Below are positions 15,788 through 24,316 of a stretch of 40,891 bases of DNA, piece by piece. The stretch covers positions 1 to 40,891 of the forward strand of contig JAGUXX010000210.1 of assembly GCA_020061585.1 (NCBI GenBank). Direction: 5' to 3'. The stretch is from Betaproteobacteria bacterium. Its GTDB lineage: Bacteria; Pseudomonadota; Gammaproteobacteria; Burkholderiales; Thiobacillaceae. Both the position numbers and the translations under genes were made by a program. Every line of letters starts with the position of its first letter. The first letter of the stretch is position 1. The notes below the pieces were generated by a model. It was not told where the DNA came from. It did no database searches and saw only the letters and a program-made list of their open reading frames with translations.

Positions 15788-16215
15788 TGTTGACCTGGGA
15801 TGAATCCAGCCACGCCCTCGGCGTGACCGAAATGGATGACACGCACCGCGAGTTCACCGCGCTGGTGAACATGCTGGCGGAAAGCGACGACGCCGACTTC
15901 GCCGCGCTGTTCGAAAAACTGCTGGAGCATTGCCGCCGACATTTCACCAGCGAGGGCCGCTTGATGCGGATCTCGCGGTTTCCAGCGCTGAACGAACATG
16001 AAGGCGAACACCATCGCATCTACGGCGATCTGGTGCAGATGAACCGCGCCGTGCAGCGCGGCCGTCTGATGCTGCCGCGCGCCTTTGTCAAACAAGGCCT
16101 GGAAGAATGGTTCGGCGTCCACCTTTCCACCATGGACGCCGCACTGGCCGCTCACCTGCAACGGGTGGGCACGGCGCGGGTGGACATGTCGGGCGGGCTG
16201 CCTGTGCTGGCTTAG
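15787..16215 (+). CDS. bacteriohemerythrin
   Basis: The 142-residue four-helix protein binds O2 at a di-iron centre. All seven ligands of the family are present in order: H20 (DDTHREF), H52 and E56 (HFTSE), H71 and H75 (HEGEH), and H112 and D117 (HLSTMD). The length is standard for a single-domain bacteriohemerythrin. Start and stop overlap (TGATG) links it translationally to the SIR2-like gene. In diazotrophs and methanotrophs, hemerythrins are thought to buffer or carry O2. Here it may lower O2 near nitrogenase or report O2 to the SIR2-like partner; the latter is inference. Confidence 0.93.
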   Translation: MLTWDESSHALGVTEMDDTHREFTALVNMLAESDDADFAALFEKLLEHCRRHFTSEGRLMRISRFPALNEHEGEHHRIYGDLVQMNRAVQRGRLMLPRAFVKQGLEEWFGVHLSTMDAALAAHLQRVGTARVDMSGGLPVLA

Positions 16216-16375
16216 CGGTTCGTCGCGCAGCGGCGAGTCATGTGGCCGCGCGCAATCGGCCCCATTGCGGCTACATCTTTTGGCGAGCTTGATCTGCGGC
16301 GTTAACGTTCGTTTTATGTGTGCATCGCGAGGGTTTGGATGGGCCGACCGGCTGTCCGTGCCCGCTCGTTTCGTC

Positions 16376-16392
16376 TTGATACTTTCTTTACG
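16376..16392 (+). promoter_or_regulatory. KdpE-like operator upstream of kdp
   Basis: TTGATACTTTCTTTACG agrees at 14 of 17 positions with the Escherichia coli KdpE site TTTATACTTTTTTTACA as I recall it. It lies about 90 bp before the first kdp-operon gene, the usual distance for activation by KdpE. The core promoter boxes downstream are not clear. Confidence 0.6.
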
Positions 16393-16480
16393 CGCATCAC
16401 ACCAGACTTAGTCACATATTGATCCGCCACCTCCTAGAGTTCAGTGCGTAACCCTTACGCATTCATTCACAGGAGGCTGC

Positions 16481-16570
16481 ATGGACCTGATCTATCTCTT
16501 TGCCGCATTGGCGTTCTTCGGCATCACCGCCGCGCTGGCGGTGGCTTTCGATAAGTTGCGAAGGCGCTGA
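16481..16570 (+). CDS. 29-residue membrane peptide at the head of the kdp operon
   Basis: The ATG at 16481 follows a strong AGGAGG seven bases upstream. The peptide is a single hydrophobic helix (MDLIYLFAALAFFGITAALA) followed by a basic end (KLRRR), giving an N-out/C-in topology by the positive-inside rule. It differs from KdpF, which is the next gene one base later. Similar tiny helix-plus-arginine peptides precede kdpF in other proteobacterial kdp operons as I recall. It may be a second small subunit or stabiliser of KdpFABC. It is too short for routine gene finders. Confidence 0.7.
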   Translation: MDLIYLFAALAFFGITAALAVAFDKLRRR

Positions 16571-16571
16571 C

Positions 16572-16664
16572 ATGAGCACGCTGCATCTGATCGCACTATT
16601 GGCCGCGGTCGGGGTGTTCGTTTACCTGGTTATCGCGCTGTTCTGGCCGGAGAAATTCTCATGA
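16572..16664 (+). CDS. kdpF: KdpF, small subunit of the K+-transporting ATPase
   Basis: The 30-residue peptide is a single membrane helix ending in FWPEKFS, the typical KdpF 'Y-L-x-x-A-L-x-x-P-E-x-F' layout. KdpF stabilises the KdpABC complex. Its stop overlaps the kdpA ATG as ATGA, indicating coupled translation. Confidence 0.85.
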   Translation: MSTLHLIALLAAVGVFVYLVIALFWPEKFS

Positions 16665-18406
16665 CCGCAAACGGCACTCTGCAAATCGGGATGTATCTGG
16701 CCGCGCTGCTGCTCCTGGCCTGGCCGCTGGGGCTGAATATGGCGCGCGTCTATGCCGGCGATCTGCCGCGCTACGTGCGTTGGCTGCAACCGCTGGAAAA
16801 CGGGTTGTACCGCATGGCCGGCGTCAAGCCGGATCAAGGCATGTCCTGGCTGCGCTACGCGACGGCCTTTTTGATCTTCAATCTGCTCGGGCTGCTGGTG
16901 GTCTATGCCTTGCAGCGGCTACAACTCTGGCTGCCGCTGAATCCGCAGGGTTTGGCCAACGTCACGCCGGATTCCGCCTTCAATACGGCGATCAGCTTCG
17001 TCACCAACACCAACTGGCAGGGCTATGGCGGCGAGACGACGATGAGTTATCTGACCCAAATGTTGGGCCTCAATGTGCAGAACTTCGTTTCCGCCGCCGG
17101 CGGCATGGCCGTGCTGATCGCCGTGGTGCGCGGCTTCACCCAGCGCGAAGCGGACGGCATCGGCAATTTCTGGGTCGATCTGACGCGCTCGACGCTGTAC
17201 ATCCTGCTGCCGCTGTCGCTGATTTTGGCCGTGGCGCTGGTCAGCCAGGGCGTGGTGCAGACCTTCGCGCCGTCGCAGACGGTGGAACTGGTGCAACCGT
17301 TGCAGACCGCGACTGGGATGGAAACGAAGCAGACCATCGCCGTCGGCCCGGCCGCGTCGCAAATCGCGATCAAGCAGCTCGGCACCAACGGCGGCGGCTT
17401 CTTCAGCGTCAATTCCGCGCATCCGCTGGAGAACCCGACGCCGCTGTCCAACTTTCTGGAAATGCTGGCCATCCTGCTGATTCCGGCAGCGCTGTGCATC
17501 ACCTTCGGCAAGATGGTCGGCGACATCCGCCAGGGCGTCGTCATCCTGGCGGCGATGACCATCGTGCTGGTCGGGCTGGGCGCGGTTTGCGTCGGCGCCG
17601 AACAGGCCGGCAATCCGCTGTTCGAGCGGCTGGGCCTGGCGACGCGGGCTTCCGAACTGTCCGCCGGAGGCAACATGGAAGGCAAGGAGGCGCGTTTCGG
17701 CATCGTCAATTCGGCGATCTGGGCCACCGCCACCACCGCCGCCTCCAACGGCTCGGTGAATGCCATGCACGACTCGTTTACCCCGCTCGGCGGCATGGTG
17801 CCAATGTGGTTGATGCAACTCGGCGAGGTGATCTTCGGCGGCGTCGGTTCCGGTCTGTACGGCATGCTGATGTTCGCCATCGTCGCGGTATTCGTCGCCG
17901 GCCTGATGATCGGCCGCACGCCGGAATATCTGGGCAAGAAGATCGAAGCCTTCGAGGTCAAGATGGCCGCAGTCGCCATCCTGGTGCCGCCGCTGGTGGT
18001 GCTGCTCGGCGCGGCCATCGCGGTGGTGGTGGCGCCCGGCGTGGCCGGCATCGCCAACCCCGGCGCGCACGGCTTCTCGGAAATCCTCTACGCCTTCTCG
18101 TCGGCCGGCAACAACAACGGCAGCGCCTTCGGCGGGCTGTCGGCCAACACGCCGTTCTATAACGGCATGCTCGGTTTCGCCATGTTGTTTGCACGCTACT
18201 GGCTGGGCATCGCGGTGCTGGCCATCGCCGGCTCGCTGGCGGCCAAGAAGAGCATTCCAGCCTCGGTCGGCACCCTGCCCACACATACCCCGCTGTTCGT
18301 GCTGCTGCTGATCGGCGCGGTCATCGTCGTCGGCGCGCTGACCTTCCTGCCCGCGCTGGCGCTGGGTCCGGTGGTCGAACATCTGCAAATGCTTGGCGTG
18401 CATTAA
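16661..18406 (+). CDS. kdpA: K+-transporting ATPase channel-like subunit KdpA
   Basis: KdpA binds and conducts K+ in the high-affinity KdpFABC pump of the inner membrane, belonging to the superfamily of K+ transporters. The 581-residue protein has about ten membrane helices. The selectivity-filter loops are present: [29 protein letters not shown], and [14 protein letters not shown] toward the end. Length is slightly above the E. coli protein. It is followed after 23 bp by kdpB, with GGAGA before the kdpB start. Expression should be induced by K+ limitation through KdpDE. Confidence 0.98.
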   Translation: MTANGTLQIGMYLAALLLLAWPLGLNMARVYAGDLPRYVRWLQPLENGLYRMAGVKPDQGMSWLRYATAFLIFNLLGLLVVYALQRLQLWLPLNPQGLANVTPDSAFNTAISFVTNTNWQGYGGETTMSYLTQMLGLNVQNFVSAAGGMAVLIAVVRGFTQREADGIGNFWVDLTRSTLYILLPLSLILAVALVSQGVVQTFAPSQTVELVQPLQTATGMETKQTIAVGPAASQIAIKQLGTNGGGFFSVNSAHPLENPTPLSNFLEMLAILLIPAALCITFGKMVGDIRQGVVILAAMTIVLVGLGAVCVGAEQAGNPLFERLGLATRASELSAGGNMEGKEARFGIVNSAIWATATTAASNGSVNAMHDSFTPLGGMVPMWLMQLGEVIFGGVGSGLYGMLMFAIVAVFVAGLMIGRTPEYLGKKIEAFEVKMAAVAILVPPLVVLLGAAIAVVVAPGVAGIANPGAHGFSEILYAFSSAGNNNGSAFGGLSANTPFYNGMLGFAMLFARYWLGIAVLAIAGSLAAKKSIPASVGTLPTHTPLFVLLLIGAVIVVGALTFLPALALGPVVEHLQMLGVH

Positions 18407-18429
18407 AGGGAACCCACAAGGAGAAACTC

Positions 18430-20505
18430 ATGAAAAAAACCCTATCCCTGTTTGATCCCAATCTGTTGCAAACCGCGGCGTGGGATGCGCTCAAGCGCCT
18501 GTCGCCGCGCTATCAACTGAAGAACCCGGTGATGTTCGTGGTCTGGCTGGGTGCGCTGCTGACCAGCGGCCTGTTTCTCGAGGCATTGTTCGGCCACGGC
18601 GAGGCCCGCGTTGTGGAAACCCCGGGATTCATCCTCGCCATCTCGCTCTGGCTGTGGTTCACCGTGTTGTTCGCCAACTTCGCGGAAGCGATGGCGGAGG
18701 GGCGCGGCAAGGCACAGGCGGCGGCCTTGAAGGGGTTGAAAAAGACCGTCTTCGCCAAGAAGCAGCTCGAACCGCGGCACGGCGGCAAGTGGAACAGAAT
18801 TGCCGCCGAGGACCTGCGCCGCGACGATGTGGTGCTGGTGGAAGCCGGCGACACCATCCCCGGTGACGGCGTGGTGATCGAGGGCGTCGCCTCGGTGGAC
18901 GAGTCGGCCATTACCGGCGAGTCGGCGCCGGTGATCCGCGAATCGGGCGGCGATTTCTCCGCCGTCACCGGCGGCACCCGGGTGCTGTCCGACTGGCTGG
19001 TGGTGCGCATCAGCGTGAATCCGGGCGAAACCTTTCTCGACCGCATGATCGCCATGGTGGAAGGTTCGGCGCGGCAGAAGACGCCGAACGAGATCGCCCT
19101 GACCATCCTGCTGGTGGCGCTGACGCTGACCTTTTTGCTGGCGACGGCAACCTTGCTGCCGTTCTCCATGTTCAGCGTGGCTGCGGCGGGCAGTGGCGCG
19201 GTCGTCAGCGTCACCGTGCTGATCGCGCTGCTGGTCTGTTTGATCCCGACCACCATCGGCGGCCTGCTCTCCGCCATCGGCGTCGCCGGCATGGGCCGCA
19301 TGCTGGGCAAGAACGTCATCGCCACCTCGGGCAAGGCGGTCGAGGCCGCCGGCGATGTGGATGTGCTGCTGCTCGACAAGACCGGCACCATCACGCTGGG
19401 CAACCGTCAGGCCGCCGCTTTCCTGCCGGCGCCAGGCGTGACCCCGGCGGAACTGGCGGAAGCCGCGCTGCTCGCCTCGCTCGCCGACGAAACTCCGGAA
19501 GGCCGCTCCATCGTCGTGCTGGCGAAGGATGTCCTGCATCAGCGTGGACGTGACATACATGCCGAGGGTGCCAGCTTCGTCCACTTCACCGCCCAGACCC
19601 GCATGAGCGGCATCGACTGGCAAGGACGCAGCATCCGCAAGGGCGCGGCGGATTCGGTGCGCAAACATGTCGAAGCCCAGGGTGGCTTCTGGCCGCAGCC
19701 GGTGCAGGAAGGCGTGGACGACATCGCCCGACGTGGTTCGACGCCGCTGGTCGTCGTGGATGGCACGCGCGTACTCGGCGCCGTCGAACTGAAAGACATC
19801 GTCAAGGGCGGCATCAAGGAACGCTTCATCGAACTGCGCCGCATGGGCATCAAGACCGTGATGATCACCGGCGACAACCGCCTCACCGCCGCCGCCATCG
19901 CCGCCGAAGCCGGGGTCGACGACTTCCTCGCCGAAGCCACGCCGGAAGCCAAGCTGAAGCTGATCCGCCAGTACCAGGCCGAAGGTCGCCTGGTGGCGAT
20001 GACCGGCGACGGCACTAACGATGCCCCGGCGCTGGCGCAGGCCGATGTCGCGGTGGCGATGAACACCGGCACCCAGGCCGCCAAGGAGGCGGGCAACATG
20101 GTCGATCTGGATTCCAACCCGACCAAGTTGATCGAGATCGTCGAGACCGGCAAACAGATGCTGATGACGCGCGGTTTGCTGACCACGTTCAGCATCGCCA
20201 ACGACATCGCCAAATACTTCGCCATCATCCCGGCCGCCTTCGCCACCACCTATCCGGCGCTCGGCGCGCTCAACGTGATGGGTCTGGCGACACCAGCTTC
20301 CGCCATCCTGTCGGCGGTGATCTTCAACGCGCTGATCATCGTCGCGCTGATCCCGCTGGCGCTGAAAGGCGTCGCCTACCGCCCGCTGGGTGCGGCCGCC
20401 CTCCTCAACCGCAACCTGCTGATCTACGGCCTTGGAGGGCTGGTCGTGCCGTTCATCGGCATCAAGGGCATCGACCTGATATTGGTCGGGCTGAACTTGG
20501 CTTGA
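18430..20505 (+). CDS. kdpB: K+-transporting P-type ATPase catalytic subunit KdpB
   Basis: KdpB hydrolyses ATP and energises K+ uptake through KdpA. The 691-residue protein has the P-type ATPase landmarks. [13 protein letters not shown] marks the actuator domain, including the TGES loop. The phosphorylated aspartate lies in LLDKTGTIT at D316, and [17 protein letters not shown] is the hinge. Seven or so membrane helices surround the cytoplasmic domains, with the K+-pathway residues near the C-terminal AND-IAKYF helix. GGAGAT follows its stop, but the next gene (kdpC) begins only 103 bp later, because a palindromic element separates them. Confidence 0.98.
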   Translation: MKKTLSLFDPNLLQTAAWDALKRLSPRYQLKNPVMFVVWLGALLTSGLFLEALFGHGEARVVETPGFILAISLWLWFTVLFANFAEAMAEGRGKAQAAALKGLKKTVFAKKQLEPRHGGKWNRIAAEDLRRDDVVLVEAGDTIPGDGVVIEGVASVDESAITGESAPVIRESGGDFSAVTGGTRVLSDWLVVRISVNPGETFLDRMIAMVEGSARQKTPNEIALTILLVALTLTFLLATATLLPFSMFSVAAAGSGAVVSVTVLIALLVCLIPTTIGGLLSAIGVAGMGRMLGKNVIATSGKAVEAAGDVDVLLLDKTGTITLGNRQAAAFLPAPGVTPAELAEAALLASLADETPEGRSIVVLAKDVLHQRGRDIHAEGASFVHFTAQTRMSGIDWQGRSIRKGAADSVRKHVEAQGGFWPQPVQEGVDDIARRGSTPLVVVDGTRVLGAVELKDIVKGGIKERFIELRRMGIKTVMITGDNRLTAAAIAAEAGVDDFLAEATPEAKLKLIRQYQAEGRLVAMTGDGTNDAPALAQADVAVAMNTGTQAAKEAGNMVDLDSNPTKLIEIVETGKQMLMTRGLLTTFSIANDIAKYFAIIPAAFATTYPALGALNVMGLATPASAILSAVIFNALIIVALIPLALKGVAYRPLGAAALLNRNLLIYGLGGLVVPFIGIKGIDLILVGLNLA

Positions 20506-20537
20506 GGAGATACCCAGTGAAGAAATCAGGCTTTGTA

Positions 20538-20585
20538 GGGTGCGCCATGCGCACCGCCCCCCGGAGTGGTGCGCATGGCGCACCC
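20538..20585. repeat. REP-like palindromic element between kdpB and kdpC
   Basis: GGGTGCGCCATGCGCACC (20538-20555) and GGTGCGCATGGCGCACCC (20568-20585) are exact reverse complements with a 12-base loop. The sequence resembles the GTAGGGTGCGC...GCGCACC elements scattered between genes of several Beta- and Gammaproteobacteria. It could fold into a very strong RNA hairpin and so affect transcription or mRNA stability between kdpB and kdpC. Confidence 0.85.
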
Positions 20586-20608
20586 CACTCAAGTAAAGAG
20601 AAAACACC

Positions 20609-21184
20609 ATGTTGAAAGAGCTGAAACCCGCTTTAGTGATGCTTGTTACGCTGAGCGCGCTCACCGGCGTCGCCTACCCCTTGCTGGTCACCGGCATTGC
20701 TCAAGGACTCTTTCCCGATGCCGCCAACGGCAGTCTGATCGAACGCGACGGCAAAGCGGTCGGCTCCGAACTGATCGGTCAGTCATTCACCGACCCGAAA
20801 TACTTCTGGGGCCGCCCCTCTGCCACTGGCCCGACGCCCTTCAACGCCGCAGCCTCCAGCGGCAGCAACCAGGGCCCGCTGAATCCGGCGTTGGAAGAAG
20901 CGGTCAAGGGTCGCATCGCCGCCCTGAAAGCCGCCGATCCGGCTCAAACCGCGCCGATTCCGGTCGACCTGGTCACCGCCTCCGGCAGTGGCCTCGACCC
21001 GCACATCAGCCCGTCCGCCGCCGCCTGGCAGGCACCGCGCATCGCCCGCTTGCGTGGCTTGGCGCCGGATCGCGTGCAGTCTTTGATCGAGCAGCACACC
21101 GATGGCCGCCAGTTCAGCGTGCTCGGCGAAGCCCGAGTCAATGTGCTGCAACTCAATCTGGCGCTGGATGCTGAGCGGCGATAA
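20609..21184 (+). CDS. kdpC: K+-transporting ATPase subunit KdpC
   Basis: KdpC is the single-helix subunit that joins KdpA to KdpB. The 191-residue protein has an N-terminal membrane helix ([19 protein letters not shown]). A periplasmic domain follows, with the conserved [20 protein letters not shown] and the C-terminal [10 protein letters not shown] segment; GLDPHISP in the middle is also characteristic. An AAAGAGAAA ribosome site lies near the ATG. In a usual operon kdpDE would follow; here about 3.1 kb of unrelated genes intervene. Confidence 0.97.
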   Translation: MLKELKPALVMLVTLSALTGVAYPLLVTGIAQGLFPDAANGSLIERDGKAVGSELIGQSFTDPKYFWGRPSATGPTPFNAAASSGSNQGPLNPALEEAVKGRIAALKAADPAQTAPIPVDLVTASGSGLDPHISPSAAAWQAPRIARLRGLAPDRVQSLIEQHTDGRQFSVLGEARVNVLQLNLALDAERR

Positions 21185-21268
21185 ACAAGGCTGCGGCCTT
21201 CGAGGAACGAACACGCTTTGCCAATCACTGACAATACAATGCCTCGACATAACACCTTCCGGTGAAAC

Positions 21269-21415
21269 ATGAATCGTGCCCAGACTTTGCAATTGTTGGC
21301 CGAGCATCTGCCTGTGATGACGTTCTACCAGGAGGACCTGCTTGGCCATCCGGTAGATTTGGCGACAGACAAATCCCTGCGCCCTTACATCGAGAAAGCA
21401 GCTGTCCGTGTCTGA
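21269..21415 (+). pseudogene. internally deleted nucleotidyltransferase (MNT family) remnant
   Basis: The 48-codon frame reads as the two ends of a small nucleotidyltransferase. MNRAQTLQLLAEHLP is a typical N-terminus, and FYQEDLLGHPVDLATDKSL to IEKAAVRV is a typical C-terminus. The roughly 50 residues between them, which would carry GSxxR and the DxD metal ligands, are missing without a frame break. The product cannot be catalytic. Such genes normally pair with a HEPN toxin as an antitoxin module. Here the stop overlaps the GTG of a much larger, unrelated gene. Confidence 0.75.
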
Positions 21416-23654
21416 CGCAACGCCAGGAAAATGCGAGCACACCTTTTACGAAGGTATGTTTCAAGCCTGCCTCGATGAAGGTCTGCCTATCGATGAGGCT
21501 GTCAATTCAGCCGCCGAGGCGTACCTTGACGGGAGGCCAGCTAGGCGCAGTAAACACAAAATCAATCAGGCTGAGCGCGACGAAACATTCTGGCTAAACA
21601 AATTCTTGTTCGAACTGCCAGACAGCGCGTATTCAACTGATGCATTTGTGCTGGCCCTGTCGCGCTACATGCGTCAGGAAAAGTTTAGCCATTTCGAGTT
21701 GTTGCATCGTGTGGCAGCCAGAACTCCGGAGGTTGTACGCAGAGCAGCACGGTATTCAGGTCTGGTTCTGCGGCAAGAATCGCAGCGATGGAAAGAAGTT
21801 GAGCAAATCGGCCTTGTCATGTCGGCGGAGTTTGGAGAGTTCATCCGAATTTGTCACACGTTCGACCGCGCGCACCGCGACAGAAATGTGCTGGTTGAAA
21901 CCTGTCGCAAGCCTCTTGCCTCATTGTCTCCGCTTGAACTGCTGTCCTATGCCAGTCTGTACGCATTCGAGCACTTGGTACCCAAGCTGCAATCTCAGGA
22001 CGACCATGCGGCAAGCCCCGAAAACGACTTTCAGCCGGTATCCGAAGCCATCAATGACATCCTGCTGTGGAAGATCGAAACGAGCACGGACCATGCTTTC
22101 CACCTGACCGACTCCATCATTGGCGCCTCCCTCCGCGATCATCTGTCACCGTTTCTTTTCCCATCGCCCAATGGCTCGCCGGTCAGGGAAGACCTTTTCC
22201 GTGCGTTCGGTCACCTGGTCGCGGCGCAATTGGAACTCAACTACTTCATGTCGCAATCGGTCGATGCCTTCTGTTACGACGACAGCATCAGCTTCGAATT
22301 CCAAAATCAAGGACTCGCAATCGTTGAACGTGATCCAGCTGCGCGCGAAGCATGGCAGAGAAACGGCGACAAACTGGCACGCCTGCACACCTATTGGTTC
22401 TATCGTGCAGTAGATGCGTTCGCCGCATCCGAATTGGCAACAGCCCATATTGGCAGCCCGGAAAACCACGAAATGAATCAACTCGCCTACATCAAGGCTA
22501 TCCGTACCCAATTACAGCTCACCGAGGTTTATGGACTCGACAAATCCGTTACGACCGATTCCGGGCTACGGGTGGATTTGTTCCAGGCGACCCTGTCAAT
22601 GGAGCTGATGAGTGCCTTCTATATCAACGATTTCGTCCGTCCATATATCGAACATCTGCGCAACACCGGCAACTGGCGCTCTGCGTTGACGCTGCTTGCC
22701 ATGGGCGGCTTGATTCAGCCAGGTTCGCAAATCAGATTTCCGCTCACATGGTCCGAACAAGAAGCCAAGATCAAAAGTATTCGCCCCTGGACGGTGAGCA
22801 AAGATTTTTCGCAGGGGAATGCCAAGGCTGCCGAGGCGATTCTTGATTTCTGGACCAACGATCTGCGCGCAGTGTCAAGCCGGCTTCGCACCGGAGAAAG
22901 CTGCTTCAAGACCCCGGAGTTCTACGAGCGGCCAGTGTTGAAATTGGGGCGGTATCTGTTTCAACTGCCCTGGATGGTGGCGATGCAGAACAACACCTCC
23001 GCCGCAATCAACAACCTGCGCAGAATTGGCGCGCGTCGGGCGGAATCAAGAGATGAAACACGACGCATTGAACACCGCTTAGCCGAACAGTTTGAAGCAC
23101 GCGGCTTCAAGGTGCGAGTCGGTTACCAGCCCGTTCGAACAAGCGAGGATGATCCGGGCGAGGTCGATCTAATCTGCGCAAAAGATGGGCATCTATTCGT
23201 GATGGAGATCAAGTCCACATTCCTGCGAAAGACTCTGAAGGAAGCCTGGCTGCACAAGACCGTGACACTCCGCAAGGCGGGGCTACAGCTGCGCCGAAAA
23301 ACCGAAGCGGTGATCGCGGCGGTGCACTCCGATGACGAGCTGGCACATGCACTGGACATCGCCCATTGGCGCATGCCGCCGATCCTGCATGGCTGGATCA
23401 TCGACACATCCTTGGAGCACGACCACGAAACCTTCGCTGGTTTCCTGAAGGTCTCGCTGGAGGAAATTCTTATCGCATTACGTGATGATCGTGACTTGTT
23501 GAATGACCCCGAGGACTGGTTCAAGAGGCAAACTGAGACAGAGTCGGCTGATCCGGATCATATGGGGCCGAGCAGTTCAACCCTCTATCCAAACGGATTT
23601 TCTTGTGGCCATTTCGTCGATGTCATCAAGCTGCAAGTTGTATGGAAAACATAA
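21408..23654 (+). CDS. large protein with C-terminal PD-(D/E)XK-like nuclease domain, unknown family
   Basis: The 748-residue protein starts with GTG at 21408, overlapping the preceding remnant; an ATG lies further in at about 21456. Residues 1 to about 540 appear mainly alpha-helical with no recognised motif. The C-terminal part fits a restriction-like nuclease: E555 in RRIEHRLAEQFEARGFKV, D587 in PGEVDLI, and E600-I-K602 in LFVMEIKSTF, followed by a basic helix (KTVTLRKAGLQLRRK). The order E...D...ExK is that of the PD-(D/E)XK superfamily. The gene has lower GC than kdp on both sides and sits with a toxin-antitoxin pair, so a defence or DNA-processing role is likely. No homologous family can be named from the sequence alone. 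Confidence 0.75.
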   Translation: MSDATPGKCEHTFYEGMFQACLDEGLPIDEAVNSAAEAYLDGRPARRSKHKINQAERDETFWLNKFLFELPDSAYSTDAFVLALSRYMRQEKFSHFELLHRVAARTPEVVRRAARYSGLVLRQESQRWKEVEQIGLVMSAEFGEFIRICHTFDRAHRDRNVLVETCRKPLASLSPLELLSYASLYAFEHLVPKLQSQDDHAASPENDFQPVSEAINDILLWKIETSTDHAFHLTDSIIGASLRDHLSPFLFPSPNGSPVREDLFRAFGHLVAAQLELNYFMSQSVDAFCYDDSISFEFQNQGLAIVERDPAAREAWQRNGDKLARLHTYWFYRAVDAFAASELATAHIGSPENHEMNQLAYIKAIRTQLQLTEVYGLDKSVTTDSGLRVDLFQATLSMELMSAFYINDFVRPYIEHLRNTGNWRSALTLLAMGGLIQPGSQIRFPLTWSEQEAKIKSIRPWTVSKDFSQGNAKAAEAILDFWTNDLRAVSSRLRTGESCFKTPEFYERPVLKLGRYLFQLPWMVAMQNNTSAAINNLRRIGARRAESRDETRRIEHRLAEQFEARGFKVRVGYQPVRTSEDDPGEVDLICAKDGHLFVMEIKSTFLRKTLKEAWLHKTVTLRKAGLQLRRKTEAVIAAVHSDDELAHALDIAHWRMPPILHGWIIDTSLEHDHETFAGFLKVSLEEILIALRDDRDLLNDPEDWFKRQTETESADPDHMGPSSSTLYPNGFSCGHFVDVIKLQVVWKT

Positions 23655-23756
23655 TTCGTAGCTGGTTTTTACACACGACGTGTTTCGCAACTCCCTCCTT
23701 CCCTATCGCTGCCAACTCCATTCAGCCGCTGGAGACAGCACGGCATCAATGCTAAA

Positions 23757-23776
23757 TTAGACATCTAATTAGATAT
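23757..23776. promoter_or_regulatory. nested palindromes, probable relBE-type operator
   Basis: TTAGACATCTAA, TCTAATTAGA and GATATC overlap within 20 AT-rich bases that end 12 bp before the antitoxin ATG; AAGGAA follows as ribosome site. The repeated TTAGA/TCTAA half-sites fit binding by a Phd/YefM-type antitoxin. Confidence 0.65.
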
Positions 23777-23788
23777 CAAGGAAGCCGC

Positions 23789-24034
23789 ATGGAACCCATT
23801 CTCGCCAGTTTCACTGTCAGTGTGACTGAACTCAAACGCAACTATTCAGCCATTCTCAAACAGGCTGAAGACAATCCGATTGCGGTGCTCAACCATAACC
23901 GGCCCGAGGTTTACCTGCTTTCCGCAGCGCATTACGAACGCCTGATGAGTTACATGGAAGACCTGGAAGACGCCAGGCTGGTGCGCGAGCGGGGCGATGG
24001 TCCTTTCGTCGAGGTCGCTCTGGATGAGCTATAG
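23789..24034 (+). CDS. antitoxin, Phd/YefM family
   Basis: The 81-residue protein has the Phd/YefM N-terminal fold: TVSVTELKRNYSAILKQAED, then NPIAVLNHNRPEVYLLSAAHYERLM. The acidic C-terminal tail would inhibit the toxin. It ends 11 bp inside the following RelE-type gene. It likely represses its own promoter through the palindromes just upstream. Together with the toxin it forms the third toxin-antitoxin-like element of the window. Confidence 0.93.
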   Translation: MEPILASFTVSVTELKRNYSAILKQAEDNPIAVLNHNRPEVYLLSAAHYERLMSYMEDLEDARLVRERGDGPFVEVALDEL

Positions 24035-24308
24035 GCTGCGTTTCCACGAGCAAGCCCTGGCGGAATGGCAACGGCTCGACGGCAGCGTGCGCGAGCCACT
24101 CAAGAAGAAGCTCGCCGAACGTCTGGAAAATCCCCGCGTGCCAGCTTCCGCACTGTCCGGCATGGCGGATTGCTACAAGATCAAGTTGCGCAGCGTGGGC
24201 TATCGATTGATCTATCGCGTGGATGAAGACGTGGTGTTTGTCACCGTCATTGCCGTGGGCAAACGCGACAAGCAGCAGGTCTACGCCGCCGCGCGCTCAC
24301 GCATGTAA
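24024..24308 (+). CDS. relE: toxin, RelE/ParE superfamily
   Basis: The 94-residue protein has the RelE-type strand-helix layout. It begins YRLRFHEQALAEWQRLD and continues with a lysine-rich helix (LKKKLAERLENP). The core motif CYKIKLRSVGYRLIYRV and the IAVGKRDKQQVYAAA end follow. RelE toxins cleave mRNA on the ribosome; the basic residues R and K in the core and the C-terminal tyrosine are compatible with that activity. The ATG at 24024 lies within the antitoxin gene. kdpD begins 8 bp after the stop, so the toxin gene and kdpDE are probably cotranscribed. Confidence 0.93.
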   Translation: MSYRLRFHEQALAEWQRLDGSVREPLKKKLAERLENPRVPASALSGMADCYKIKLRSVGYRLIYRVDEDVVFVTVIAVGKRDKQQVYAAARSRM

Positions 24309-24316
24309 CTGCGCCC

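Noticed and set aside
20517-20615. short GTG-started frame between kdpB and kdpC
   Set aside because: It runs through the palindromic element and ends just inside the kdpC start; composition reflects the repeat.
18442-20664. 740-codon minus-strand open frame opposite kdpB
   Set aside because: It lies wholly antisense to kdpB, has a histidine/glycine/arginine-rich composition typical of GC-rich shadow frames, and shows no family features.
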